A stretch of 7,396 bases of DNA from Bacteroidia bacterium (GCA_025999115.1 BNWW01000085.1:1-7396); one strand, 5' to 3'. Positions 1 to 6,084 are shown, counted from the stretch's first letter. Notes: generated by a model from the letters alone, not told the origin. Numbers and translations are program-made.

Positions 1-39
1 ATATTTATTGATTTGGAAATTCTCTGCTAAGATAGTCAT
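1..39 (-). CDS. Possible start of an unidentified gene running off the left edge
   Basis: On the minus strand an ATG at 39 opens a frame of 13 codons (MTILAENFQINKY) that is still open at the window edge. It lies downstream of the response regulator, on the same strand, after a gap of about 105 bases. No clear TANNTTTG promoter lies just before it and 13 residues are too few to recognise a family. It could be the next gene of the same transcription unit or chance. The first nine bases of this frame also match the end of the cloverleaf element at 7239-7247, so they may instead be a repeat remnant. Confidence 0.22.
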   Translation of the reverse strand, partial: MTILAENFQINKY

Positions 40-143
40 TTTTAATAACTTATTAGCTAAATATGCTACTTTTTTTTATCTATTTTTCGCCTTTTTATGG
101 GCGTAGAACTTGGTGCGAAACATTAGTGATTGATAAGCCTGCA

Positions 144-818
144 TTATTTATCCAATTTGTACCCGATGCCGTAAACATTCTCTATTACAATATCAGCACC
201 GCTGTCTTTGAGCTTTTTCCTCAGATTTTTCATCTGCGAATAGACAAAATCAAGGTTATCGGCGGCATCGGTATTGTCGCCCCAAACGTGTTCGGCAAGC
301 GCTTCTTTGGTGATTAAACGGTTGGTGTTCGCGGCAAAAAACGAGAGCATGTCAAATTCTTTTCTATTCAACTTCAACTCTTCTTCATCGACAAAGACAA
401 GGCGGTTCTTGAAATCCAGCGACAGATTCCCGAAGTGAAGAATTTCCTTTCCGCCCAGCTGTTTTCTTCGCATCACGGCTTTGATACGGGCGTGAAGTTC
501 GGCAAGATGAAAGGGTTTTGTCAGGTAATCGTCCGCCCCGAAATCCAGTCCGGTTATTTTATCCTCGATGGAATCTTTTGCCGAAATAATAATGACATTT
601 CCTGCGACGCCTGCTTTTTTCATTTTTTCCAGAATTTTCAAGCCGCTCCCGCCGGGTAAGGAAATATCCAGTAAAATGCAGTCGTATTCATACAAAAATA
701 CCTTTTCGATGCCGGAATCGTAGTCTGTCGCCTTTTCCACGATAAATTTTTCGTTGCTCAAAAAGGATTCGATTGTCTTTACCATTTCAGGTTCATCCTC
801 GATAACTAAAATTTTCAT
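144..818 (-). CDS. OmpR/PhoB-family two-component response regulator
   Basis: A 224-residue cytoplasmic transcription factor, expected to be switched on by phosphoryl transfer from a sensor histidine kinase. The receiver domain spans about residues 1-117: acidic pair E7/D8, phosphoacceptor D51 in the LLDISLPGG stretch, switch residue S79 and the conserved K101-P102. A winged-helix Trans_reg_C domain follows (about 126-222), with the recognition-helix region around 184-205 and the C-terminal hairpin ending in YGIGYKL. Length and architecture are those of a complete OmpR-type regulator. The start is the ATG that gives the canonical MKILVIEDE opening. A perfect TATCTTTG -7 box lies 24 bases upstream. 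No histidine kinase is adjacent within the window, so the partner and target genes are unknown. It diverges from the small membrane protein/XRE pair. Confidence 0.95.
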   Translation of the reverse strand: MKILVIEDEPEMVKTIESFLSNEKFIVEKATDYDSGIEKVFLYEYDCILLDISLPGGSGLKILEKMKKAGVAGNVIIISAKDSIEDKITGLDFGADDYLTKPFHLAELHARIKAVMRRKQLGGKEILHFGNLSLDFKNRLVFVDEEELKLNRKEFDMLSFFAANTNRLITKEALAEHVWGDNTDAADNLDFVYSQMKNLRKKLKDSGADIVIENVYGIGYKLDK

Positions 819-841
819 CTTCTTTCAAATTTAATCAAGTG

Positions 842-849
842 CAAAGATA
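842..849 (-). promoter_or_regulatory. -7 box of the response regulator promoter
   Basis: Read on the minus strand this is TATCTTTG, a perfect match to the Bacteroidetes -7 consensus TANNTTTG. Transcription would start near 836, giving a leader of roughly 18 bases before the ATG at 818. No good TTTG -33 element is seen at the usual distance, so expression may need an activator or be weak. Confidence 0.55.
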
Positions 850-872
850 GTGATATATGGTAGAAAATGTAG

Positions 873-1097
873 ATGTTTTCGGATTATCCGAATAGTAAGT
901 TTCTTTTATCGCACAAATGCAAATGGATTGGCTTTTGTGTGTTGGCACTCGGCATCCTTACTTTCTTCTTCAACAGCGCATTAGAAAAACTTTTAACTTT
1001 TAATGTTGAAAAGATTCCTTATTTTGACGGACAACCGTCTCATGATTTTTCGTACACATTACAAATATTTTTGATTGTTGTGGGAGGCGGACAATGA
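873..1097 (+). CDS. Small hypothetical membrane protein, probably truncated
   Basis: A 74-residue protein of unknown function. One clear hydrophobic segment spans about residues 19-35 and a second hydrophobic stretch (about 62-71) ends almost at the stop codon. The ATG at 873 directly follows an in-frame TAG, so no longer start exists. The stop overlaps the ATG of the XRE regulator as ATGA, which implies translational coupling. The start of the protein (KFLLSHKCKWIG and the following hydrophobic helix) resembles, from memory and unverified, larger multi-pass membrane proteins that Bacteroidota encode just before a small XRE regulator. If that is right, the C-terminal half has been lost by an internal deletion that kept the overlap. 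No promoter was recognised upstream. Alternatively it is an intact small protein. Confidence 0.5.
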   Translation: MFSDYPNSKFLLSHKCKWIGFCVLALGILTFFFNSALEKLLTFNVEKIPYFDGQPSHDFSYTLQIFLIVVGGGQ

Positions 1098-1294
1098 AAA
1101 ATAATATCCGCATAGAACGCGCCATCGCCAACTTAACGCAAGAAGAATTGGCAAAAAAAATTTCGGTCAGCCGGCAAACTATCAATGCAATGGAAGCAAA
1201 TAAATATGTGCCATCAACTGTGCTTTCGCTCAAAATTGCACGCGTATTCGGCAAACCGCTCGAAGAAATATTTTTTTTGGAAGAAACGGATTGA
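1094..1294 (+). CDS. Small XRE/Cro-C1-type helix-turn-helix regulator
   Basis: A 66-residue protein that is almost entirely one HTH_3 domain. The helix-turn-helix falls at about residues 15-34 (TQEELAKKISVSRQTINAME), followed by the usual helices 4 and 5 (KYVPSTVLSLKIARVFGKPLEEIF) and a short acidic tail. There is no ligand-binding or dimerisation extension, so it resembles the short YozG-like regulators often paired with a membrane protein. It starts inside the stop codon of the upstream membrane protein gene (ATGA overlap). A purine-rich GGGAGG just before the start is one of the few Shine-Dalgarno-like sites in the window. Inference: it may control its own operon or the divergent response regulator; the sequence does not show its target. 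The fold is certain, the role is not. Confidence 0.9.
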   Translation: MKNNIRIERAIANLTQEELAKKISVSRQTINAMEANKYVPSTVLSLKIARVFGKPLEEIFFLEETD

Positions 1295-1368
1295 AAGCTG
1301 ATATTGGCTTATTCGCAAAATCCTATGTTCAAGTTAAACATTAATTTAGCGCACTGCACACTCCTGTC

Positions 1369-1389
1369 ATTGCGGGCTTGACCCGCAAT
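1369..1389. repeat. Perfect 8-base palindrome, ATTGCGGG / CCCGCAAT
   Basis: The arms ATTGCGGG (1369-1376) and CCCGCAAT (1382-1389) flank the 5-base loop CTTGA. The 6-mer CTCCTG lies just outside on both sides (1361-1366 and 1390-1395). No T-run follows on either strand, so it is not a typical intrinsic terminator. Similar GTCATTGCGGG-type palindromes are familiar as dispersed intergenic repeats in bacterial genomes; assignment to a named family was not checked. Confidence 0.7.
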
Positions 1390-1410
1390 CTCCTGAAAAA
1401 CGTTAAACAC

Positions 1411-1429
1411 CCTATCGCTCCGCAATAGG
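1411..1429. repeat. Imperfect 8-base hairpin with a TCC loop
   Basis: CCTATCGC (1411-1418) pairs with GCAATAGG (1422-1429) at seven of eight positions around the 3-base loop TCC. The sequence CGCTCC inside it recurs in the tandem repeat at 1481-1520 and in the loop at 7174-7186. There is no U-tract on either side. Confidence 0.55.
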
Positions 1430-1474
1430 CGCGATGAACCTTGTTTGTGATTAACAATTATCGGTAGATGTTTC

Positions 1475-1523
1475 GACTCCGCTTCGCTCCGCTTCGCTCC
1501 GCTTCGCTCCGCTTCGCTCCGCT
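1475..1523. repeat. Four perfect tandem copies of a 10-base unit, with partial flanking copies
   Basis: GCTTCGCTCC is repeated without error at 1481-1490, 1491-1500, 1501-1510 and 1511-1520, with partial units before (GACTCC) and after (GCT). The block is flanked by ATGTT (1468-1472) and AACAT (1525-1529), which can pair as a short stem with the repeats in the loop. The unit length is not a multiple of three and no gene covers it. Such perfect short tandem repeats are prone to copy-number change by slippage. Confidence 0.9.
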
Positions 1524-1562
1524 CAACATGACTATACCCCATTGAAAAAGGGATAGGGGAGG

Positions 1563-1611
1563 ATTTTGCAAATGACTCCTAATTATTGACTAATTGTTGA
1601 TATTGCAAAAT
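1563..1611. promoter_or_regulatory. Inverted repeat enclosing an imperfect direct repeat upstream of aqpZ
   Basis: ATTTTGCAA (1563-1571) and its exact reverse complement TTGCAAAAT (1603-1611) are 31 bases apart. Between them, TAATTATTGAC (1580-1590) is followed directly by TAATTGTTGAT (1591-1601), two 11-mers that differ at two positions. The set ends about 45 bases upstream of the aqpZ -33 region, a position that would suit an activator site. The regulatory role is inference. Confidence 0.3.
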
Positions 1612-1655
1612 AAACAAATACCGTTTGTAGATTAAACACTTTTTCACACAATATT

Positions 1656-1687
1656 TTTCAGTAAATAAAAAAGGCAACGTATCTTTG
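1656..1687 (+). promoter_or_regulatory. Promoter of the aqpZ-like gene
   Basis: A TTTC -33 element (1656-1659, consensus TTTG) is separated by 20 bases from a perfect TATCTTTG -7 box (1680-1687). Initiation near 1693-1695 would give a leader of about 32 bases to the ATG at 1726. The leader is A/T-rich with no Shine-Dalgarno site. Confidence 0.7.
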
Positions 1688-1725
1688 CACGTTATATATT
1701 AATACTAATTTTAAAAGTTATCTAA

Positions 1726-2427
1726 ATGAAAACATGTCAGAAATTTGCTGCCGAACTTATCGGCACGTTTGTTTTGGTGTTGGGTGGTTGCGGAACTGCG
1801 GTGTTTGCCGGTGGTTCCGTTGGCTTTTTGGGAGTAGCGTTGGCTTTCGGTCTAACCGTGGTGGCCATGGCTTACGGACTAGGAAATGTTTCGGGTGCGC
1901 ATTTGAATCCGGCGGTTTCGGTGGGCGTATTTTGCGCCGGCCGCATGAAAGCCAAAGATTTAGGTGTTTATATTGCGGCTCAAATTATCGGAGGTGTTTT
2001 GGCGGCTGCACTGATGACGTTTATTGTCGCTCAAACCGGCGAAACGAGAGGTACATTTGCCGCTAACGGATTCGGAGCCGATTTCTTCGGTAACGATGCC
2101 GGTTACAAACATATAAGCATGATCGGCGCTTTTGCCGTTGAAGCGGTATTGACATTTGTCTTTTTGATTATGATTCTGGGTGTTACGGACAATCGTTCGC
2201 CCAAAGGTTTTGCCGGTTTAGCAATCGGTTTAACGTTGACATTGATTCACTTAATCAGTATTCCGTTGACCAATACGTCGGTTAATCCCGCCCGTTCGAT
2301 CAGTCAAGCCATTTTCGCAGAAAATCCGTTGGCGCTTCCGCAATTGTGGGTATTTATCGTTGCTCCGATTGTAGGCGCTGCATTGGCCGCCGTAGTTTAC
2401 AATGCAATGGCCGGAAAAGAAAAATAA
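1726..2427 (+). CDS. aqpZ: AqpZ-type aquaporin water channel
   Basis: A 233-residue inner-membrane channel of the MIP family, passing water across the cytoplasmic membrane. Both signature half-helices are present, with N61-P62-A63 (SGAHLNPAVS) and N187-P188-A189 (TNTSVNPARS). The aromatic/arginine selectivity residues align with those of E. coli AqpZ: F41, H175, T184 and R190. This points to a strict water channel rather than a glycerol facilitator, which would have a wider filter and a longer loop with an extra aspartate near the second NPA. Six hydrophobic segments are visible, and the length matches E. coli AqpZ (231). The start is the only ATG giving the normal N-terminus, about 32 bases after the predicted transcription start. 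It is monocistronic: promoter immediately before, hairpin after. Confidence 0.96.
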   Translation: MKTCQKFAAELIGTFVLVLGGCGTAVFAGGSVGFLGVALAFGLTVVAMAYGLGNVSGAHLNPAVSVGVFCAGRMKAKDLGVYIAAQIIGGVLAAALMTFIVAQTGETRGTFAANGFGADFFGNDAGYKHISMIGAFAVEAVLTFVFLIMILGVTDNRSPKGFAGLAIGLTLTLIHLISIPLTNTSVNPARSISQAIFAENPLALPQLWVFIVAPIVGAALAAVVYNAMAGKEK

Positions 2428-2443
2428 TAATAACACCTCGTCC

Positions 2444-2479
2444 TTGAACTGCCGGCTCGCAAAACGCCGGCAGATTCAA
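2444..2479. terminator. Candidate terminator hairpin after aqpZ
   Basis: CTGCCGGC (2449-2456) and GCCGGCAG (2466-2473) form a perfect 8-base G/C-rich stem with a 9-base loop. TTGAA (2444-2448) and TTCAA (2475-2479) lengthen it to 13 pairs with one bulged A. It stands 17 bases after the aqpZ stop and 8 bases before the next promoter. There is no following U-run, so it is not a textbook intrinsic terminator. Confidence 0.5.
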
Positions 2480-2486
2480 AAGCGGG

Positions 2487-2518
2487 TTTGGCAATTTCAA
2501 AAATTTCATGTATTTTTG
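2487..2518 (+). promoter_or_regulatory. Promoter of the CapA-NlpC/P60 gene
   Basis: A perfect TTTG -33 element (2487-2490), a spacer of exactly 20 bases and a perfect TATTTTTG -7 box (2511-2518) form the best promoter in the window. Initiation would fall near 2525. An ATG at 2508 lies inside this promoter and so cannot be the translation start; the next in-frame ATG at 2544 leaves a leader of about 19 bases. Confidence 0.8.
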
Positions 2519-2543
2519 CCAATCATTTTCAAATTATTTCAAA

Positions 2544-4070
2544 ATGCATCATACAATATTTTTAGTCAGAAATTTTTGTGTCCTTTTTATTTTTAACGCT
2601 CTTTCCCTCTCTGTTTTTGCACAAAATCCGGAAGAAAATAATCTTGTTTCTATCATCGGAACGGGAGATATTATGTTGGGATCGAACTATCCGTCGGAAG
2701 CGAAACTGCCTGCCAATGACGGAAAAGATCTTTTGCAAAACGTAAAAACGCTGCTTTGCGACGCCGATGTTACTTTCGGAAACTTGGAAGGTTGCTTTCT
2801 CGATAGCGGCGGACAATCCAAAAACTGTAAAAGTAAAAACGGATGTTATTTTTTCCGTATGCCGAACCGTTATGTCAATTACCTGACAGAAGCCGGATTC
2901 GACGTAATAAACATTGCCAACAACCACAACGGCGATTTCGGTACACAAGGACGCGAAAATACAGTGAAAGTATTGAAAGAAGCCGGATTAAACTATGCCG
3001 GATTGAAAAACGTATGTGAAACTTCCTGCTTCGAAATAAACGGAATCAAATACGGTTTCTGCGGATTTGCGCCCAATTCGGGTACCGTGAAAATTACCGA
3101 TTTGGAATATGCTAAAAAAATCGTTTCGGAATTGGACAAGGAATGCGACATCGTGATCGTTTCTTTCCATGGAGGAGCAGAAGGAAAAATCCACAATCGC
3201 GTACCGAAAAAAACCGAAACTTTTTTCGGCGAAAACCGGGGTAATGTATATCAATTCGCTCACGAAATGATTGATGCCGGCGCGGATGTTATTTTCGGTC
3301 ACGGCCCTCATGTGGTGCGCGCCGCCGAATTGTATAAAGACCGGTTTATCATTTACAGTCTGGGAAATTTCTGCACTTCCGGCGATTTCAGCATCAGTGG
3401 CATCAGTGGATATGCGCCTGTCGTCAAGGTTTTTACCGATAAAGAAGGGCGATTTGTAAAAGGCCGGATTTATTCCTTTTTGCAAAAAGACAAAACAGGT
3501 CCCGTAACCGACGACAATCATCTGGTAGCCAAAGAAATAAAACGGTTGACGAACCTCGACTTTCCAAATACCGATTTAATCATTTCCGAAGAAGGCGCTA
3601 TCGAAAGAAAACAAATAGATAATACTACAACACAAGAGATTAGTTTTCAAGAGAATACCGAAAATTGTGATTCGGTTTTTATCGCACAGAATATTATTGA
3701 TTATTCCAAACAATTTATCGGAACACCTTATCGCAGAGGCTCCAAAGGCCCTAAATCGTTCGATTGTTCGGGATTTACTTCTTTCGTTTTCAAGAATTTC
3801 GGTTATCATTTGAGTGCTTCTTGCCTCACACAAATAATGCAAGGCGATCGCGTAGAAATTTCCGAACTTAAAACGGGAGATTTGATATTTTTCAAAGGCC
3901 GCAATGCACAAACCAAACGAGTCGGCCATGTAGGTATTGTCGTTTCAAACGATGAAAACGGGAATGTGTCATTTATTCATGCTTGCCGACGGGGAGTTTG
4001 CATTGATGAACTCAGCAAATCGCAATATTATAAACCGCGCTATGTTACGGGATTAAAAGTTCTCAGCTAA
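2544..4070 (+). CDS. Secreted CapA-family phosphoesterase-fold protein fused to an NlpC/P60 peptidase
   Basis: A 508-residue exported protein, counted from the ATG at 2544. A signal peptide covers about residues 1-26 (hydrophobic core, then SVFA before Q27; no lipobox cysteine). A CapA domain (about 35-303, calcineurin-like fold of the poly-gamma-glutamate synthesis family) carries GDIML with D42, GNLE with N80 and E82, NNHNGD with N127/H128, SFHGG with H209, GHGPH with H253/H256, and YSLGNF. After a low-complexity linker (about 304-380), an NlpC/P60 cysteine peptidase domain (about 383-505) carries C408 in FDCSGF, H462 in VGHVGIV and H479 in FIHA. All catalytic positions look intact. NlpC/P60 enzymes usually cut gamma-D-glutamyl bonds in peptidoglycan peptides; the real substrate here is unknown. 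It has its own promoter and converges on the M23 peptidase gene 30 bases away. Confidence 0.92.
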   Translation: MHHTIFLVRNFCVLFIFNALSLSVFAQNPEENNLVSIIGTGDIMLGSNYPSEAKLPANDGKDLLQNVKTLLCDADVTFGNLEGCFLDSGGQSKNCKSKNGCYFFRMPNRYVNYLTEAGFDVINIANNHNGDFGTQGRENTVKVLKEAGLNYAGLKNVCETSCFEINGIKYGFCGFAPNSGTVKITDLEYAKKIVSELDKECDIVIVSFHGGAEGKIHNRVPKKTETFFGENRGNVYQFAHEMIDAGADVIFGHGPHVVRAAELYKDRFIIYSLGNFCTSGDFSISGISGYAPVVKVFTDKEGRFVKGRIYSFLQKDKTGPVTDDNHLVAKEIKRLTNLDFPNTDLIISEEGAIERKQIDNTTTQEISFQENTENCDSVFIAQNIIDYSKQFIGTPYRRGSKGPKSFDCSGFTSFVFKNFGYHLSASCLTQIMQGDRVEISELKTGDLIFFKGRNAQTKRVGHVGIVVSNDENGNVSFIHACRRGVCIDELSKSQYYKPRYVTGLKVLS

Positions 4071-4100
4071 ACTACAAACCATTGTTCGACAATTAGTCAA

Positions 4101-5042
4101 TTACGAAACTCGTATCGACCGGCCGGCACGTAAAACCGAGGATGATTTCATATTATTTAAGCGACACAATGTACTAACCGAAGTTCCGTAACGACGGGCA
4201 ATTGCGCCCAAGGTATCTCCTGTTTTAATACGATAATATTTGAATTGTTTGTCGCCGGTTGTAGCGGTATAACGGTTGGTTTTATTGGAAGAAGCGTAAC
4301 TTTTGGACGATTCGCTTTTTACAAACAAATAACTATCGTCTTTCAATGCTAATTCCTGTAAATCAATGATTTCGCCCGGATTAATCGGGTGTCCCAAAAA
4401 TCGAAATTCAAAATGTAAATGCGGCCCGGTCGATCGTCCGGTATTTCCACCCAAGGCAATCGGGTCGCCGGCTTTCACGTATTGGTCTTGATAGGCCAAA
4501 AATCCGGAAAGATGTCCGTAAACGGTTTCCAAACCGTTGGTATGACGCAATACCAAATAATATCCGTAACCTCCCCGTTGATATTTCTTTACGCGAACTT
4601 TCCCATCAAATGCAGCAACCACGGTATCGCCTACTTGCAATTTCAAATCGGTTCCGTAATGGAATCTTCTGCGGCGCGGGCCGTAATTCGACGTTACGCG
4701 ACTGTTTTGTATCGGCATTACAAAAGAGGAAACATCTACCGTGAAAGAATCGGGAACTTGCACATCGGCGTAGGCTTTCACATATTCGGTATTCCATTGG
4801 TCATCATAGATTTCATTGGACGGGAACATCGTTTCTTCCAATTCCACCATCAAGGAATCAAGCATAGCGGTTTCAAAAGTGGGTTTCACGCAGTCGGCTA
4901 CTAAAATGTCCGTTTTATAATATTTCCGGCGCTTTTTCTGTTTTGCATAAATATTTTCAGGAGCGATAAACGATAAACTAAGAATTCCCAACAGAGAAAT
5001 GAGCGTAAACTGCCCGAATATTTGCCGAATTGAGTTGTGCAT
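4101..5042 (-). CDS. Secreted M23-family peptidoglycan endopeptidase with C-terminal LysM
   Basis: A 313-residue exported murein hydrolase. A signal peptide covers about residues 1-33 (hydrophobic core 13-26, likely cut after IYA). It is followed by a basic patch KQKKRRK and a region of about 65 residues without a recognised domain. The M23 (lysostaphin/LytM-type) domain runs about 106-225. Zinc ligands are H128 and D132 (HYGTD) and H210 in GPHLHFEF; H177 (YGH) and H208 take the active-site positions. The LysM domain at 268-312 (YYRIKTGDTLGAIARRYGTS onward) should anchor it to glycan strands. M23 enzymes cut peptide cross-links, as in cell separation or wall remodelling. All catalytic residues are kept, so an active enzyme is expected, not a degenerate EnvC/NlpD-type activator. 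The start is supported by a promoter whose predicted start point lies about 20 bases upstream. Confidence 0.94.
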   Translation of the reverse strand: MHNSIRQIFGQFTLISLLGILSLSFIAPENIYAKQKKRRKYYKTDILVADCVKPTFETAMLDSLMVELEETMFPSNEIYDDQWNTEYVKAYADVQVPDSFTVDVSSFVMPIQNSRVTSNYGPRRRRFHYGTDLKLQVGDTVVAAFDGKVRVKKYQRGGYGYYLVLRHTNGLETVYGHLSGFLAYQDQYVKAGDPIALGGNTGRSTGPHLHFEFRFLGHPINPGEIIDLQELALKDDSYLFVKSESSKSYASSNKTNRYTATTGDKQFKYYRIKTGDTLGAIARRYGTSVSTLCRLNNMKSSSVLRAGRSIRVS

Positions 5043-5068
5043 TTTCCGTGAATTTTAGAGTTGCTTGA

Positions 5069-5100
5069 CAAAGTAACGGGTTTTTATCGAAAAATCCAAA
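5069..5100 (-). promoter_or_regulatory. Promoter of the M23 peptidase gene
   Basis: On the minus strand TTTG (5097-5100) is followed after exactly 20 bases by TTACTTTG (5069-5076), one change from TANNTTTG. Initiation near 5062 leaves a leader of about 20 bases before the ATG at 5042. It lies in the 127-base gap after rnz, so the peptidase is probably transcribed independently of the upstream que-rnz operon. Confidence 0.6.
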
Positions 5101-5169
5101 ATATTTAACAACTTTTTAGCTATTTATTTATATTTTTTACGATTTCAACGTTCAAAAGGTTAGAATTTT

Positions 5170-6084
5170 TTATAATTTCAACACTTTTCGTTCGTCGGCC
5201 AAAAGGGTGTTTGGGAAAATGGCGAGGGCTTCGTTTAACAAAATGGTTTCATCGGGATAACGCGCCGAAAAGTGGCCGAGAACAAGTTGTTTCACGTGGG
5301 CGGCGCGTGCGATAGTCGCCGCTTGTTGCGCCGTGGAATGACCGGTTTCTTTCGCACGCGCCACATCGGCATTGCTGAAAGTGGCTTCGTGATACAATAA
5401 ATCGATGCCTTCGATGATTGGGATAATTTTCTCAAAATAGGCTGTATCCGAACAATAAGCATACTTTAAAGGTGGATTGGCGGGCTTTGTTAGTCGTTTA
5501 TTTTCAATTATTTCTCCATTTTCCATCTTGAAATCAGCTCCTTGTTTTATCCGCGCGATCTGACTGACCGGAATTTGATAAAAATCAATCATTTCGCGGA
5601 TGATATGCGCTTCTTTCGGTTTTTCTTGAAATAAAAATCCGGCAGTCGGAACACGGTGTTTCAGAGGAATAGTAGAAACCTGCATACTCCGGTCTTCAAA
5701 AATCAATTCGTTTTTCATTGGGTCAAAGGTGTGGAAAAACACTTGAAACGACCGTTCCCTGCAAAAATAATCCAGCAAAGGTTGGAAAATCACCGGCGCA
5801 TCGGCTTGCGCATAAATATGCAAATCTGCGGTTCGTCCCAATAAATTCAAAGTCGAAATCAATCCCGGCAAACCCAGACAATGATCGCCGTGCAGATGCG
5901 AAAGAAAGATGTGATTCAAGCGTTGAAAACGGAGTTTCATAGCACGCAGTTGCAATTGCGTTCCCTCGCCGCAATCGACCAAATAGAGTTTTTCGCGACA
6001 ATTGACGGCCTGCGCACTCAAATGATGTTTGGTTGTGGGCAAAGCCGATCCGCATCCCAAGATATTGATTTCAAAACATTCCAT
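5170..6084 (-). CDS. rnz: Ribonuclease Z (tRNA 3'-end endonuclease)
   Basis: A 304-residue metallo-beta-lactamase-fold nuclease that cuts the 3' trailer from precursor tRNAs in the cytoplasm. The metal-binding set is complete: H63, H65, D67 and H68 in SHLHGDH, H143 in LKHR, D213 in CSDT and H271 in GHFSARY. H249 (GHST) matches the conserved catalytic-site histidine, and YHEATF (231-236) is the family signature. The flexible-arm region typical of the short bacterial RNase Z lies at about 152-200. The start is the ATG at 6084, which shares its A with the queE stop as TAATG. A longer frame from 6159 would add 25 residues encoded inside queE and absent from the family. It is the last gene of the queD-queE-rnz operon, with coupled translation likely. 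Confidence 0.95.
   Translation of the reverse strand: MECFEINILGCGSALPTTKHHLSAQAVNCREKLYLVDCGEGTQLQLRAMKLRFQRLNHIFLSHLHGDHCLGLPGLISTLNLLGRTADLHIYAQADAPVIFQPLLDYFCRERSFQVFFHTFDPMKNELIFEDRSMQVSTIPLKHRVPTAGFLFQEKPKEAHIIREMIDFYQIPVSQIARIKQGADFKMENGEIIENKRLTKPANPPLKYAYCSDTAYFEKIIPIIEGIDLLYHEATFSNADVARAKETGHSTAQQAATIARAAHVKQLVLGHFSARYPDETILLNEALAIFPNTLLADERKVLKL

Larger units (their letters stand above)
1366..1532. repeat. Composite intergenic repeat bounded by GTCAT and ATGAC
   Basis: This block fills much of the gene-free stretch 1295-1725. It opens with GTCAT (1366-1370) and closes with the reverse complement ATGAC (1528-1532). Inside are an 8-base hairpin, a second imperfect hairpin and a 10-base tandem repeat, each listed separately. 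About 30 bases after the tandem block begins the region feeding the aqpZ promoter. No reading frame with protein-like content is present; the minus-strand frame across it is low-complexity repeat translation. It looks like one or more small non-coding mobile or REP-like elements. The part between 1295 and 1365 shows nothing recognisable. Confidence 0.5.

Noticed and set aside
88..103. Hairpin CGCC/GGCG as terminator of the response regulator
   Set aside because: The stem has only 4 pairs and on the minus strand it is followed by A residues rather than U residues.
1481..1520. CRISPR-like array
   Set aside because: The units are only 10 bases and directly adjacent with no spacers.
1309..1542. 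A 77-residue minus-strand open frame rich in S, E, A, R and K
   Set aside because: It is a translation of the hairpins and the 10-base tandem repeat. The repeat unit is not a multiple of three, the composition is low-complexity and there is no promoter, so it is not a gene.
2988..3521. A 177-residue minus-strand open frame inside the CapA region
   Set aside because: It is antisense to a well-supported gene with intact motifs and has no recognisable domain.
4081..4093. Small hairpin ATTGT/ACAAT between the two convergent peptidase genes
   Set aside because: Five A/T-rich pairs with no U-run are too weak to call a terminator.
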